DNA of 64,000 nucleotides from Anthoceros angustus (GCA_010909165.1 MU008155.1:2294001-2358000); one strand, 5' to 3'. Positions 22,183 to 33,372 are shown, counted from the first letter of the stretch. Notes: a model not told the origin generated them from the letters alone. Translations and numbers: made by a program.

Positions 22183-22555
22183 GCAAATGCCAAAAAACAA
22201 TTGTACTCATGAGCTGTAATCACAATTGCGTTCATTCTGTTGGCCACATCTGCCCAAACAGGTACACTTCCGGGGGTGCATTCAATAATGATTCTTAATT
22301 CCCTCCAAGTTCCCTGCATCAGGGACACGTGATGCCAGGGCGGTCGGCCGCCCCCTTTTCGCCCAGTGGTGAATAAGAGCCGAGCCATATGACCTGGTGG
22401 CCACTTGACCCTGCCCGGGGGTGCAACAGTTGGTTGTGTACAAAACAGTGTGCACGGGCCAAATGGCCCGTTTTCGGGGGTCATTTTTTGGTCTTTGGGG
22501 ACCCAAACCCCTTTAATGGAGAATAACCCCTATCCAGAGAGACGCTATTCATTGA

Positions 22556-24004
22556 ACTGAAGACATGAGTGCTCACCCCACTCCCTCCTGGTCGCAAGGC
22601 TATCAAATGCAAATGGACTTTCAAGCGAAAGCTGAAGTCCGACGAAACTACAGAAAGGCTTAAGGCAAGGCTTGTGGCTAAAGGCTAGAGTCAAAAGCCT
22701 GGGCTTGACTACGGGGAAACATCTACGCACCTGTGGTGACCTCTCAATTAGTTAGGTTCCTCCTGGCACTTGCTGCTGAGTACGATCTCGACGTACACCA
22801 GCTTGACATCTCTACAGCATTCCTCTATGCTATACTGAAGGAGACAATCTACATGGAGTAGCCACCTATGTATGAAGATGCAAAAAGGCCCTCCTGGGTA
22901 TGCAAGCTGCTCAAGGGCTTGTATAGCCTTAAGCAATCACCAGCAGAATTTTATGAGCTTACTGACAACCTTCTTCTCGACAATGGCTTTGTCAAGACTC
23001 TTGCTGACTAGAACTTATATCTGCTGCGAAAGGGAGAGCAATTCCTTGTGCTTGCCCTATACATTGACGACTGCATCCTGTTCACAAATGATCCAAAGAA
23101 GATGCTTGTCGATGTGAAGAAAATTTTCGCTACCAGGCTCTCCTTCAGTCCAAGTATGTTCTTGAGATTTTAGACAAGTTCAAGCTCTCGGATGCTCGGC
23201 CTGCACCGACACCACTTCCAGCCGGAGTCAAGCTCACCTTAGCCGATTGCCCCACAACCGAAGTAGAAAAGGAGGACATGGCTAAGGTGCCATACCTTAG
23301 CGCTGTTGGCAGCCTTATCTATCTGCACGGCTGGACACGTTTCGACATTTCCTATGCTGTATCTAGTATAGCACAGTTCATGTCTAATCCTGGCAGGGCA
23401 CACTGGATGTGTGTGAAGCAAATCTACCGTTATCTGAAGGGTACGACTCACCTTGGAATCACCTACAAGAGGTCAAGTAACGGAGTGCTTAACTTTGAGG
23501 GCTAGTCTGATGCCGACTAGGCATCCGACCCCGATGCTCGTCGAAGTGTTGCAGGTTATGTCTTCACTTTGGGAGGATCAGCCATATCATGGTCAAGCAA
23601 GAAGCTTGCCACGATTTCCACATCAAGTGCCGAAAGTGAATATGGTGCCTTATCCAAGGCTGGCAAAGAAATCGTGCACTGCAGGCAAATCCTTGAAGAC
23701 CTTGGCTACCCACAAGCTAACCCCACTATTCTGCATTGTGACAACACTGCAGCCATTGCTTTGACCAAAGATGACAGGTTCCATGCGAGGACAAAGCAGA
23801 TAGAAGTCGCTTACCACTTCATTGGGCAGCTTGCAACCAGAGGCACTTGTCAAGCTTCTATATGTTCCTACATAGTCTAATCTAGCTGACCTCCTCACGA
23901 AGTCGTTAGGCAAAGCCAAGCATGAAACACTCACCTCAGCTTTAGGCTTGGTAAACATAAAGGACTCTTATGGATCCCTCATCAAGAACGAAAACGGATG
24001 CTAG
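22556..24004 (+). pseudogene. Copia reverse transcriptase and RNase H, broken
   Basis: Resumes the Copia pol after the nested transposon. Reverse transcriptase motifs are RKAIKCKWTFKRKLKSD, LDVHQLDISTAFLY, the polymerase-site box LYIDDCILF (YIDD), then LSAVGSLIYL and FDISYAVSSIAQFM. RNase H follows with SAESEYGALSKAGKEIVH, LHCDNTAAI and NLADLLTKSLGKAKHE. In-frame stops near 22687, 22860, 23008, 23503 and 23517, plus a frameshift near 23150, make it inactive. The stop codon at 24002-24004 is followed by a purine-rich tract and the 3' LTR. Confidence 0.85.
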
Positions 24005-24025
24005 AGCTAAGCGGGAGTAATAAAG

Positions 24026-24221
24026 TGACAGCTGGACCATCACCAACAGCCCTACATCCTTAAGTCATGAACCCCTCACACATTCACAGTCGCACCACTT
24101 GACCTCAACTTCCGCACCACTTCACTCATTACCCTGCACAGCATAATGACAATCGTGAACTCTCAAGCTGTAATCAATCGAATACACTCAATGAAAATAA
24201 GAGCAATCTAAACCTTTTCCA
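24026..24221 (+). repeat. Copia 3' LTR
   Basis: About 196 bp beginning TGACAGCTGG and ending CTTTTCCA, so it has TG...CA ends. It is preceded by a purine-rich tract (GCGGGAGTAATAAAG), the plus-strand primer. Only its last 55 bp or so match the left end of the element. It directly abuts sequence homologous to the inside of DUF3455 exon 2. Confidence 0.75.
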
Positions 24222-24223
24222 GA

Positions 24224-24651
24224 ATCCGCCCGACCTGGGCTCTTTTCCCCTCTCCCATGCTCATGTATGATTTTATGCCAGAGAAACCATGTCCGCATTC
24301 AACTGATGAAGTCTGACCATGAAATCTTCCATAGTTGCTAATCCAATTGCGCTATCGCTGCAGGCGCAATTGTGGGTGCAATCCCGTCCCGAAACCCCGC
24401 GGACGTGAGCAGCCTGATGCTGCAGGCCACGTCTCACGCCGCCTCCCGCTCCGCTTGCAAGAGGCCGGGCCGGAAACGATCAATCCCGTCCTCCTCGCCT
24501 GCCAGGACACGGAGGTGCCCGCATTCGGCCATCCCCGGCGCCATAGCCGCCCCCGCGGACCTGGCGTCCGTCGCCAGCTTCTTCGGCACCAGATTCCAGT
24601 GGTACAGACTGGAGCTTCAACAACGCGTCCGCGCAGCTGAGCTACCTTCCA
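24224..24651 (+). pseudogene. DUF3455 pseudogene fragment
   Basis: Homologous to exon 2 end, intron 2 and exon 3 of the gene at 6479-7820: CCGCCCGACCTGG, then AATCCAATTGCGCTA and GCTGCAGG at the splice acceptor, then CCGCGGACGTGAGCAGCCTG. Domain 1 of the exon is shortened by deletions, so the frame is lost, and similarity fades after GAGCTACCTTCC. The upstream part is replaced by the Copia 3' LTR. Retained intron sequence shows that it arose from a DNA duplication and not from retroposition. Confidence 0.8.
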
Positions 24652-24700
24652 TCAGTACCTTCCATGTGCACAATGCTACATTCTGTCTGAGCTAATAGTT

Positions 24701-24770
24701 CCCTGAGCTAGATTCGAACTCTGATTCTCCTCTAGTAGGGTATTCCCTAATCCAACTCTACTACCCAGCG
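24701..24770 (-). other. tRNA-like sequence with A and B boxes
   Basis: On the minus strand, CGCTGGG and CTCAGGG pair at six of seven positions like an acceptor stem. TAGTAGAGTTGG fits the A box and GAGTTCGAATCT the B box. The D, anticodon and T arms do not fold into a regular cloverleaf, so it is probably a tRNA-derived relic or SINE head. Confidence 0.35.
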
Positions 24771-25084
24771 CGGACTCTCTGGAGGCCAAATTCAGATCAG
24801 GTGGACAGCAACTTCCTTCACGCTCCAATGCAGGGCTCGGCATGTCCACATGGAAGGGACCGTTTCCAGACCACATAACCATAGACATATATTTTGTACG
24901 AAAGGGCAACGCACGTGCGTCACTGCGTCATAATGCATTGTCTACCAGTGCTTTGCAGTCCCCACCTCCGACCGACTCTGCTATCGTTGAATGTGCTCCT
25001 TCCTCCTGGTCGAGTGAGAGTGACCGGCACTGACTCGAGAGTGCGACATTCATTGGCAGTGAAGGCAGGCTAGCGCATGTGAAA

Positions 25085-26723
25085 ATGAGAAAGGCAGAGT
25101 GCTGTGCAGCTATCGTAGTGGCCCTGTCATGCTCCATCACACTGTTCATACTGGCAGTCGCCAGACCGAAATTCGATGGTGAGCTTCCGATTTCTCCCTT
25201 GCAGTTGCGGGGGCTTGAGAGGGATATTTTGGGGAGCCTTCTTGTGATAGGCACAAAACTGCAGCTCGCTAGGCCAGCTCTTACATCTTTGAATTGGTAT
25301 GGAGTTGTTTTAGGGAGCAATGGACTGGGATGCGAGGAGCTCATGGCATTCAGTGGTCTCGTGTGTCATCAGTTAGGGTTGTCGAAGGAACTCCGGAGGC
25401 CTTCTTCGTGTTTGGGGATTCATATGCAGATACTGGAAACCGTGACAAGACTGCTCCATCGTGGAATGTGCCTTACGGCATAACCTGGCCTGGTTCTCCA
25501 TCTGGCAGATTCTCTAACGGCCTTCACCAGACGGATTTTCTAGGTATGTCTCATGGTCACCCTTCGGATCCGCCTTCGTTCATTCCAAGCATGTTTGCTG
25601 AAGATTTCAAGACCGTCGGTATGAACAAGCAGCTCAGGCACTGCGACTACCCAGCCCGACACCCTACGCTCGGATCAATGGAACCCTTCCCTCCCGGTTA
25701 ACGAAGTACGGCATCAACTTTGCCGTAGGAGGCAGTGGAGTGACAGCGGCGTACGGCTTTCCCACTCTCAGCCAGCAGATCGACCACTTCAACTCCACTC
25801 TGAATCTAGGCTTCTTCTGTCCGGCCACTGTGGCAGGCTCCCTTGCATTTGTGTCTGTATCAGGGAATGACTACAGCGCTGTCACCAGCGATGTGGTAAG
25901 CTTCAAACACTGTGCAGACTTTGCCGTAATTAAGCAATGTGGCATGACTGGTTCCCTAACTCTTGTCTTGGTAAAGGACATGAATGTGTTTGTGGGGACA
26001 GTTGTTGCCCTGGTAGCGCAAGGCCTCACCCGGCTTGCTCAACTCGGAATTGTGAACGCCGTGGTAGTCAACCTCCCTCCCTTCGGCTGCTCACCATCCT
26101 CCACCAGCCCTTCCAACTACACGCAGTGCTCAAACAGCAGTAATGAGCTGGTGTCCTACCACAACCAACTGCTCGACACCGCAGTCCAAGAAGTGAACAG
26201 TCAGTGGAGCACCCGCTTCATTTTGCTGAACCAAACACAAAGCTTCCTCCGCAGTATTGGTGGTAAGGAATTGCATTCCCTTCAAAGCAGACCCGAACTT
26301 CATTTACTGCATTGTAGGTAATCGTCTATCCTGACTCCTTGGATTGATACAGGCTCCCCTGGCCTCCCCTATCCGCTCAGACCTTGCTGTGAAGGCGTAA
26401 GCAGCACTGCCAGCTGCGGGGATGTGGACACCAATGGGGACCCGGCGTACACGGTCTGTGACAATCCTGACTCTCACTTTTTCTGGGACGGAGCTCATCC
26501 TACTCAGCTCGGCTGGAGCTTGGTGGTGAACAGGTATCTGCGCGAAAGGACGTACATCAGCGGGTACCCGGGCCTCACCTTGCAAGACTACTTCAACTTG
26601 ATTACGCGCCCCCAGACTATGAACATCGTGTTCCGCAACAGACGTTCACCCAACCTCGGGGCCTCCCGCTTCGCACGAAGCTTCTTAGACAAGACTCCAT
26701 ATGACAGCCGGTGTGCAATGTAG
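25085..26723 (+). CDS. GDSL esterase/lipase (SGNH hydrolase)
   Basis: Exons 25085-25178, 25373-25543, 25633-25895, 25977-26262 and 26353-26723 give 394 residues with consistent phases. The intron 25896-25976 has good GTAAG/AG signals but no in-frame stop, so retention (plus 27 residues) is possible. An N-terminal hydrophobic stretch (AAIVVALSCSITLFILAVA) is a signal peptide or anchor. Block I is FFVFGDSYADTGN with the nucleophile Ser, followed by PYGITWPG and GRFSNG. Block III is SGNDYS with the oxyanion Asn, block II lies in KYGINFAVGGSG, and block V is DGAHPTQLG with the catalytic Asp and His. The layout is close to the Arabidopsis At5g03610 group. Such enzymes hydrolyse acyl esters, often in the cell wall or apoplast; the substrate is unknown. 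Confidence 0.9.
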
Positions 26724-27058
26724 CTAAGATCTCATGTGCCGCAACTTTGAAGTCCTACGGATCCTGCCGTGACACTTTTTCAAGTTCCGGGATGATTCAT
26801 GTTGAGTTCAGATTCATAGAAACTCCGTAACGAAGCTAAGTGATTTCGAGCGGTAGGAGTTCTAGAACCTTAACCTTGTAAGACTCTAGTTTCTAAGTTC
26901 GAAGTGGAGGTCCTTTGAGCACCGATTAACTGTGACGTAGTAATGGCATCCCGTGGGATCTAGGATGGGTTTTAGGATGCCAGCTGGGCGCATAAATGAG
27001 AAAAGGCATTTCAGAGAGAAATGTATAAAAATAATAAATTATCCTGATGCTCACGTCG
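26724..27058. other. Intergenic, no gene seen
   Basis: Sequence between the lipase stop codon and the tRNA gene. No domain or repeat was recognised. Confidence 0.4.
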
Positions 27059-27130
27059 GCGTTTGTAGTCCAACGGTTAGGATATTTGCCTTCCAAGCAA
27101 TAGACCCGGGTTCGACTCCCGGCAGACGCA
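27059..27130 (+). tRNA. tRNA-Gly(UCC)
   Basis: 72 nt with a full cloverleaf. The acceptor GCGTTTG pairs with CAGACGC (one G-T wobble). The anticodon stem TTTGC/GCAAT encloses loop CTTCCAA with anticodon TCC, reading GGA codons. The T arm is CCGGG-TTCGACT-CCCGG, and the discriminator base is A at 27130. A and B boxes are intact and there is no intron. A short TTT follows, but no strong T-run terminator. Confidence 0.95.
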
Positions 27131-28370
27131 TTTGTTCACAATTCCTAGATTGCTGGCCGAGTTATTTTTCCGAACTCAGATACGCACTGGAGGTCAGTTG
27201 GTGGGGACGCGGCGCGAAGGGTAAGCCGCCAGGGGACCGCGCAGGCACTGTTCTCTCACCTGGCGGCGACGGCCAGTCAACTGGCCGAAATGCCCGGTGT
27301 GAATTATCTCCCCCAGATATTTGGGCTCATCCAAACACCTTGCCTGGTGTCATTGGCAGCTTTTCAGATATTTGTACCACCTAGTTAGCGAGTGGACCTC
27401 CATTCCCAGATTGGACGGGGAAACGGAAAGTATCGCCGTGGGCGTGCTTTGCCAACGATCACGCTTGCCGACGCAAGTTGTGACACCGCTTCTGCTTTCT
27501 TTGAAGCGAAGCAAGGCAACCACTCCCGGCGCTGTCTCTATTCAGCCTTTCACAAATAGTACAACTCACAAATTGCCAAGGTTCGCGGGCAGTCCGAGCA
27601 CGGCTCACACCTAGTACAGCAATCGGAAAGTGCACTACTCCAACCAATGTTGTAGCTTTGCGCGCATTGCCTCGCTGCCACCGGACCACCTTCACATCCC
27701 CATTCCCCACGGCCACCACGCGCGTACAGCATCATCGCAGAAAAGAAAGTCGCTGCACCCGTTGGCAATCTGAGGGGACAAACAGCAGACCGTGTCAAAA
27801 TCACCTGGACATCGTCAAGCAGGACTGGAAGCAACTTCCAGTCCGCAAAGCACCCTCACATACCTAGTCCGCCACCGGTCCTACCAACCGTTCCGCATCT
27901 GCATTTCCGAAGGCCTCCTTACGTCCGCGCCGACGTCACAATGAACAAAACTCAGACAAGGACGAAGTTCGGAGAAACCGAGGGAGCGCGGCCCTTCCAC
28001 CTCCAAAAGCTCATGAAGCAACGCTTTCGCACACGACTCTCCTTCAGCTCTTCCAAGCTCCAGCCAGATCTGCACACACACACGCATCCACCGCCATCCC
28101 TTGACCGCACCCATTTCCGATCACATCAGGCGAACTACCCCGGACGTAATGCATCTTCGAGCTCAGACTTACAGCTAACCAATTGATAGGCGAGCTTGGC
28201 TGCTACACCCCATCTCCCCGCGCTCGCTATCAATTCATTAGCTGTAAGTTTGAGCACACCAGAGAAAGGCACAGGCTCGGCCAGGGAGCGGGCGCCCAGC
28301 TCGGAGAAGAAGAGAGGCGGCGGGAAGGCAAGCTCCCAGCTCCCTTCCACCCGGCGCCTCCCTCTCCTCT
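27131..28370. other. Intergenic, no gene seen
   Basis: Several open frames of 60-140 codons exist on both strands, but none shows a domain, and composition suggests chance. A short direct repeat around TTACAGCTAA and its inverse (near 28168 and 28232) could form a stem. Confidence 0.35.
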
Positions 28371-28371
28371 C

Positions 28372-28415
28372 CGACTCCCGAGTCCCGAGTCCCGAGTCCC
28401 GAGTCCCGAGTCCCG
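28372..28415. repeat. GAGTCCC heptanucleotide microsatellite
   Basis: Five to six head-to-tail copies of GAGTCCC or CCCGAGT. A CCCAGA-type array of different unit lies near 62398. Confidence 0.85.
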
Positions 28416-28956
28416 GCCCGGGCTAAAAAGGACGGGATGATCCTAAACTATGGGTGCGGTGCAGTGCAATAGACTGTGGAATATGTATGCAAGCTTCCTT
28501 CTCAGCGCAGCCTGCCCACGGCTGCTGACCTGTTTCACGCAGGAAGGCGCCGCGTGGCAGGCCAGTCCAACGAGTGGTGGGACTGGCCTGGAGCCTCATG
28601 TGGGTGAGCGCAACCCTGACGCCCACTCCACGAGGTGACTCCGTTGTACTGCCCACGCCGTCGCCTGCGGCCTGACAACCCTGACATTGAGGTTTTTCCC
28701 GCCCTCGCTGCTCTTGTTGCTCCCGGGACGAGGCACGAGCCGGAGCCCGGGATTGCATTTTGGATCAGCTTGTGTCCACCTAGTTCAAAACCCACCTGCC
28801 GATTATCTCTCAGTTCAGAGCATGTGAGTGGGCGATGGCGGGAGAGGGAGAGGGTTCCCCCGATCGGAAGGTCTGGATGGGGACCACCGGTGAGTGAGTG
28901 AGCCCTTTCTTTCTTTCTTTCTGGAGAAGAAGGACTGACAGACTGTCCAGTCAGAA

Positions 28957-31259
28957 ATGGGGTATCTCACCTGCAGGCCTGGATTCGTCGCCCTGCAGGC
29001 TGGACGGATCCCACCTTGGCACGGTGTGGGAGGTTTTTCCCCGCGTCTTCCCGCACCGCAGAGGATCGTCTACGATATTACAGTACCCAGTTTCCATGTA
29101 TTGGTCTCTTCGGGATGGACATGCGCATACAGCGGGTCTAGGTCAGGGGTGGTGGGTGGTGACATCGGGCGTGCTGTCGCAGGCGTGGAGGTGGACAGCT
29201 CGAATTACGCAATTCCAACCAAAGCTTCCATATCGCGGTGGTTAGGCTGTGTACCCAAGGGGTTCCTTTTCCACTTCAAAGTCTTTGGCTTCTTCTGCAG
29301 GTTGGTGGGGTATCGCTTCGGTCCGCCGGTTCCTTGCCTGGTGAAGTTGACTGCGTTGGATGAGGTTGTGAGCGTGTTACTCAGCTACTGTGATTTGATT
29401 GCCGTGTTTTGTAGCAAGTCATGCCCGTACGGCGCACTACCTTACCAGATCAAGAACCAGATCAAGTGCCCGCCTGATAGTACTGTGCAATTGAGCAGCT
29501 TGTCGGCCGAGCATAAGTACGCTTTCCATGACCTCTTGGGCACGATTTCTGCTGATGCTGATGCGAGTTTCGGTACGCCCCTGAGATTGAGGGAGGCAGG
29601 GCTGAATTGTGGCAGATATTCAATGAGGCTCTATTGCCTGTGTATAAAGCTGGAGCGTTGGGCGTGGTGGTTTTTCAAGTAAGTCGTCCTCGGGTTCTGG
29701 CTTCCCATGTCTTCTGTCACGCCTGTCTCGTTCCTGTCAGAGAATGAACTGGAGAGTTGGTTTGGCTGGCAGTTTCACTTGACTTTCAAGCCTTCGGATG
29801 AGCACAGAAAGCATGTCATGTGGTGTCGTCACAGTCTAGACGCGAGGTTTCCCATGGTATGGTTGTCCCTGTCCAATTTCGCACTCATTTTGGAAACTCT
29901 TGTATGGCAGCCATCTCAGTAGCAACTGCTGGTTGTGAGCAGGCCGTGGAATTTAGATGTAGGGATTGGTTCAACCAAGAAAATGCAGCTGCAACTACCC
30001 AGTGGTTAACAGAAAATCAAATTGCACTTGTTGCTGCGGTAAGCAGCCTTTACTTTAATCAGGGTGTGATCACAGATTTTAGATATCCATTTGGTTGGAG
30101 TCTTTGGAACGAAATCTTCATCCGGGGGATGCGTCCATTTCTCAGTTCTGGAAAATGCTCACTTGCAGGATGAGCTCGAGCATGAGACGTACTTGAAAGG
30201 AAGGCTTTCTGATAGCTTGGTACACTTCCAGCTTTTGCCTTGATTTGCAGATGGATTAGGTCATCTTCTACAGGATATGACTAAATATTTCAATGCGCAG
30301 GTGGTGGCAATTCTACCTATTGCATGGGCTTGCACAGACCCTAGCTATATTTACATCAGGTTACATCGTCGGGAGGTGAGGCAGAGGTCCCCTTCGCAAG
30401 TGACTGGAGATTTTTTGTTCGAAAGGGTGTCCTGATTCTGGCAGGTGGTGCGGTATAGTCTTCTGATTGTTATTGCCTGCTTTGTATAGGGCACAGATCG
30501 CGTTCTCACCTCCAGTGAGCTATCCACGTGGGAAGATCGCTTGAAGAGTAAGTTACCAGACAACCTTAAGGTACTGCACTACCTCGAACTCCTAGTTACA
30601 CATCCAGCAGCTGCAGCAAGTTAAAGTTGATCACTTGTCACAACATGGTGCTGTGGTAGGGGCCCGTGTACTTCCTGTGGGGAACAATATGGGAAGATCA
30701 GGCTGTAACGAACGCAAGGAACCTCTCACAGAAACTTGGGGATTTGGTTCTCGACTGGAAGTCAAAGTATCTGGCAGCTTCAAAAAGCACCCTCCAAAAG
30801 TTCTTCAAGACCTCGTCTGCTAACGAGAATGTCCAAAAGCAATCCACGCATTTGGAATCAGAAGCTGGTGCCAGGGAGGAAGAAAAAGATGAATGCCGTG
30901 CAGACCACAACCATGCCACCAGTGGGGGTGGTGATATCGCACGTTTGAATCAATCAGATCACGACGGAGCTGAGAATGCAGGAGGTGGAGGTGGAGTCCC
31001 TATACACGGTGACGACATGTGGACGAAGGCTGAAGGTGGTGTTCTGGAAGCGGACGCCGAAGAGCATGCATTAAGTGGAATGCCAGACAGCGGCTTGGGC
31101 GCTTCTACTGGAAGTGACCAGGAGCTCCATGGGTGGCCTAGTGTACTGGAGCAAGCTCACGCAGGACATACGGTGACGAGACAGTCGAAAAAGAGGAGGA
31201 AAGAGAATCCCAACCTCAAGTCTTCCAGCATCACCTCTTTTTTCAAGCGTGCCATCTGA
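28957..31259 (+). CDS. DUF72 (YecE-like TIM-barrel) protein with a long C-terminal tail
   Basis: DUF72 signatures run in order: VEVDSSNYAIPT, RWLGCVPKGFLFHFKVFGFFC, LPVYKAGALGVVVFQFHLTF, FPMAVEFRCRDWF, YIYIRLHRRE, GTDRVL and GPVYFLWGTIWEDQAVTNAR. Supported exons are up to 29300, 29415 onward, an exon ending 29678, then 29773-29856, 29943-30038, 30169-30219, 30301-30375, 30490-30570 and 30660-31259. The join between 29415 and 29604 needs a frame change I could not resolve, and the start at 28957 is tentative. The last 150 or so residues are charged and Gly-rich, with two aromatic-pair motifs (STLQKFF and SSITSFFKRAI) next to a basic KKRRK. DUF72 proteins are barrel-shaped with no settled activity, though a metal- or nucleic-acid-related role has been suggested. 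Confidence 0.8.
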
Positions 31260-32024
31260 CTCATTATTCCAGCGACTATGTATTTTTCTCTGCTACAGAC
31301 CAGGAGTGCCCCGTGTGGAGGTGAGCATAGTCGACTTTTGGGAGGTGGCCTTTCTTCAAACCCGAAGGACACAATGGGAGCACAATGTGCTCTGAGCAGC
31401 ATTGTGCTCGCTTGTGCTGAGGCTCGCAGCAGGGCTGCGTCTGGTTGCAGCTTCCGCTCCCATCCTTTCGGCATCCATCGTGGTCGCTCTCGCAAGCTCC
31501 TTGCTGTGACAGCGGCGGCACACGCCTCCCCTGCCTGGATGTCCGCGTCTCATTCCACATCGTTTGACGCACAATTGGGGCCGGCGCGAGGCGATGTCTG
31601 GGACTTTGGAGTCCAACCTCCTAGGTGATTTGGTAACGCCGGACGGGGTTCACGCCGGTGGCAACTTCTTCTGCACATTCTTCGTTAGTTCTATCTTATA
31701 ACACGCGGAGTACACGTTGAGCGTTTTGGCACAGCCCAACGAGCCGCACTTCTTCACTCACGGTAGTCGTGGCCCCTTGCCCTGTATGATTTGCCTCATC
31801 GATTACTAGCAAATTAATTATTAATTACTTATTACTACTTAGGTACTCAGGAAAGGTATCACAAACATAAGTTTGGCTCTTACAAGGGTGTGGGATATGA
31901 TCGGTAGTGTATGTTAACAGTATCTTACTATCTTACTATCATGCATAGTTAGAGCTGAAAAGGAGCAAGCTTAGAAAATTAGTTAAAGCCACAAAAGTTG
32001 TAAATGCATTATACTGACAATTAG
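31260..32024. other. Intergenic, no gene seen
   Basis: Shadow frames at 31278-31628 show no domain. The sequence becomes AT-rich towards the minisatellite. Confidence 0.4.
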
Positions 32025-32325
32025 TGGATAATGTGACTTATAAGCCAGTTACTCAACAACTTATAAGCCAGTTATTGAACACTATGATCTATAAAGCGGG
32101 TTTGACTTATAAGCTGAACAACTTATAAGCCAGTTATTGAACACTATGATCTATAAAGCGGGTTTGACTTATAAGCCGGTTACTGAATACTATGATTTAT
32201 AAGGCGGTTGTGACTTATAAGCCGGTTACTAAACATTGTGACTTACAATCTGGTTACTAAACGTTATGACTTATAAGGCACACTATGACTTATGAGCTGG
32301 TTATTGAATATTGTGACTTACAAAC
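32025..32325. repeat. TGACTTATAAGCCGGTTA minisatellite
   Basis: About eight degenerate units of roughly 35 bp, each with CTTATAAGC and a GTTA(C/T)TGAACA-like part. A longer identical block of about 57 bp starts at about 32059 and 32126, showing a recent higher-order duplication of two units. Confidence 0.85.
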
Positions 32326-32615
32326 GTTTGCATGAGGAGTTAATAATATAACATTACGTTGTGTGACCCTATGCTATCCCCCTTCCCGCCCTCGAGGGGT
32401 CTCCACTTGGCTTTTTGAGTTGATTTTAAGAGTTACAGTCTTCACCAAAAGATATGACTTGGCCCAGAAACTCGTGCTAAAATTCCACAAGGACATCTTT
32501 GGTGCCTTAGAAAGGCATTCATGTGTAATATCTTACAAATTGCATGCAAAGAAAACTTGTATGCAAAACTTATACAACTTAATCGTAATATCAATTCAAT
32601 GAAAGATCATTAGCC

Positions 32616-33372
32616 TTAGTTTGCACTTAGTCTTTGCAGCAGAGTCTCCAGATGATCCATGTGTTCCTCGATGGTGTTGCTGAAAACCAGGATGTCATCA
32701 ATGTAACAACGCACAAACGGCAGATCTTGCAGCTCCAAATCTGCAATTCTCTGGAAGTATATGGAAGCATTCTTCAACCTAAAGGGCATAGTCTCCCATT
32801 CCCAAAGCTGGTCCTTTCCCCACAAAGCCGTTTTGCACTTATCCTGTTCTTCAATCACGACCTGGTTGAAACCTTAGCGAAAATCCAAAGTGGTAAAGTA
32901 CTTTGCCTTACCAATTGCACCAAAGATCTCATCTAGAGTAGGCATGGGATACTGCTCCATCAGCGTCACTTCGTTGAGAGGTCGATAGTCCCCACACATT
33001 CTCCTATCCTTCCACTCACCATTTTCGTCTCTTCAGTGGGAGGACAGTTGCAGCAGCATATTCAGAACTCGATTTCCGAATCAATCCTGCTTCAAATAGC
33101 TCCCGACAATGCTTGTCCACAATCTCCCACTCTGCTGGACTCAACCTATGCCTTCTCCTGAAGATAGGCTCAGAGCTAGTGGTAACAATCTTGAACTTGA
33201 TCTTATCGTACCTCCCAAGCTCATTCCAACTGAATGCAAAAGCACCTCTGTTCTTCTCGAGCATGTCGATGATCTTTTGCTTGTCCTCTGGACTGAAGTC
33301 TTTATCAATCTTCCAGATGTGAACCTCCTTGGTGACACTCTTGGTTGCAAATTCTGTCTCCACAGTAGTCAT
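32616..33372 (-). pseudogene. Ty3/Gypsy reverse transcriptase fragment
   Basis: The 5' part (33372-33016) has FRRRHRLSPAEWEIVDKHCR and ELFEAGLIRKSSSEYAA. After a frameshift near 33010 the frame reads MCGDYRPLNEVTL and YPMPTLDEIF, then LWEWETMPFRLKNA and the catalytic box YIDDILVFS. The order and motifs are those of a Gypsy-type polymerase. There is a stop within the segment near 32878, and no RNase H or integrase follows, so the element is truncated at its 3' side. It is the continuation of the methyltransferase and protease frames at 33529-35816. Confidence 0.85.

Larger units (their letters stand above)
13543..22543. mobile_element. DNA transposon of about 9 kb nested in the Copia reverse transcriptase
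   Basis: Imperfect terminal inverted repeats match at 21 of 26 positions: 13543-13568 on the plus strand and 22518-22543 on the minus strand, sharing the core ATAGGGGTT and ending TCTCC. They lie exactly where the Copia frame is interrupted. Weaker matching extends about 10 bp further outward, so the exact ends are uncertain, and I cannot define a target-site duplication. Inside are clustered palindromes near the left end, transposase-like frames on the plus strand (15695-22178), and long GC-rich minisatellites. I do not recognise a named superfamily. Confidence 0.7.
8553..24221 (+). mobile_element. Degenerate Ty1/Copia retrotransposon split by a nested DNA transposon
   Basis: Copia order is clear on the plus strand: gag, protease, integrase, reverse transcriptase, RNase H. 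A block of about 55 bp ending in CTTTTCCA is shared by the left end (8553-8609) and the 3' LTR. A primer-binding site complementary to initiator tRNA-Met (TGGTATCAGAGC type) follows the left LTR remnant. Frameshifts and stop codons interrupt every domain, so the element is dead. The reading frame breaks at about 13540 in the start of the reverse transcriptase and resumes at about 22556. The intervening 9 kb belong to another element. Confidence 0.85.
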
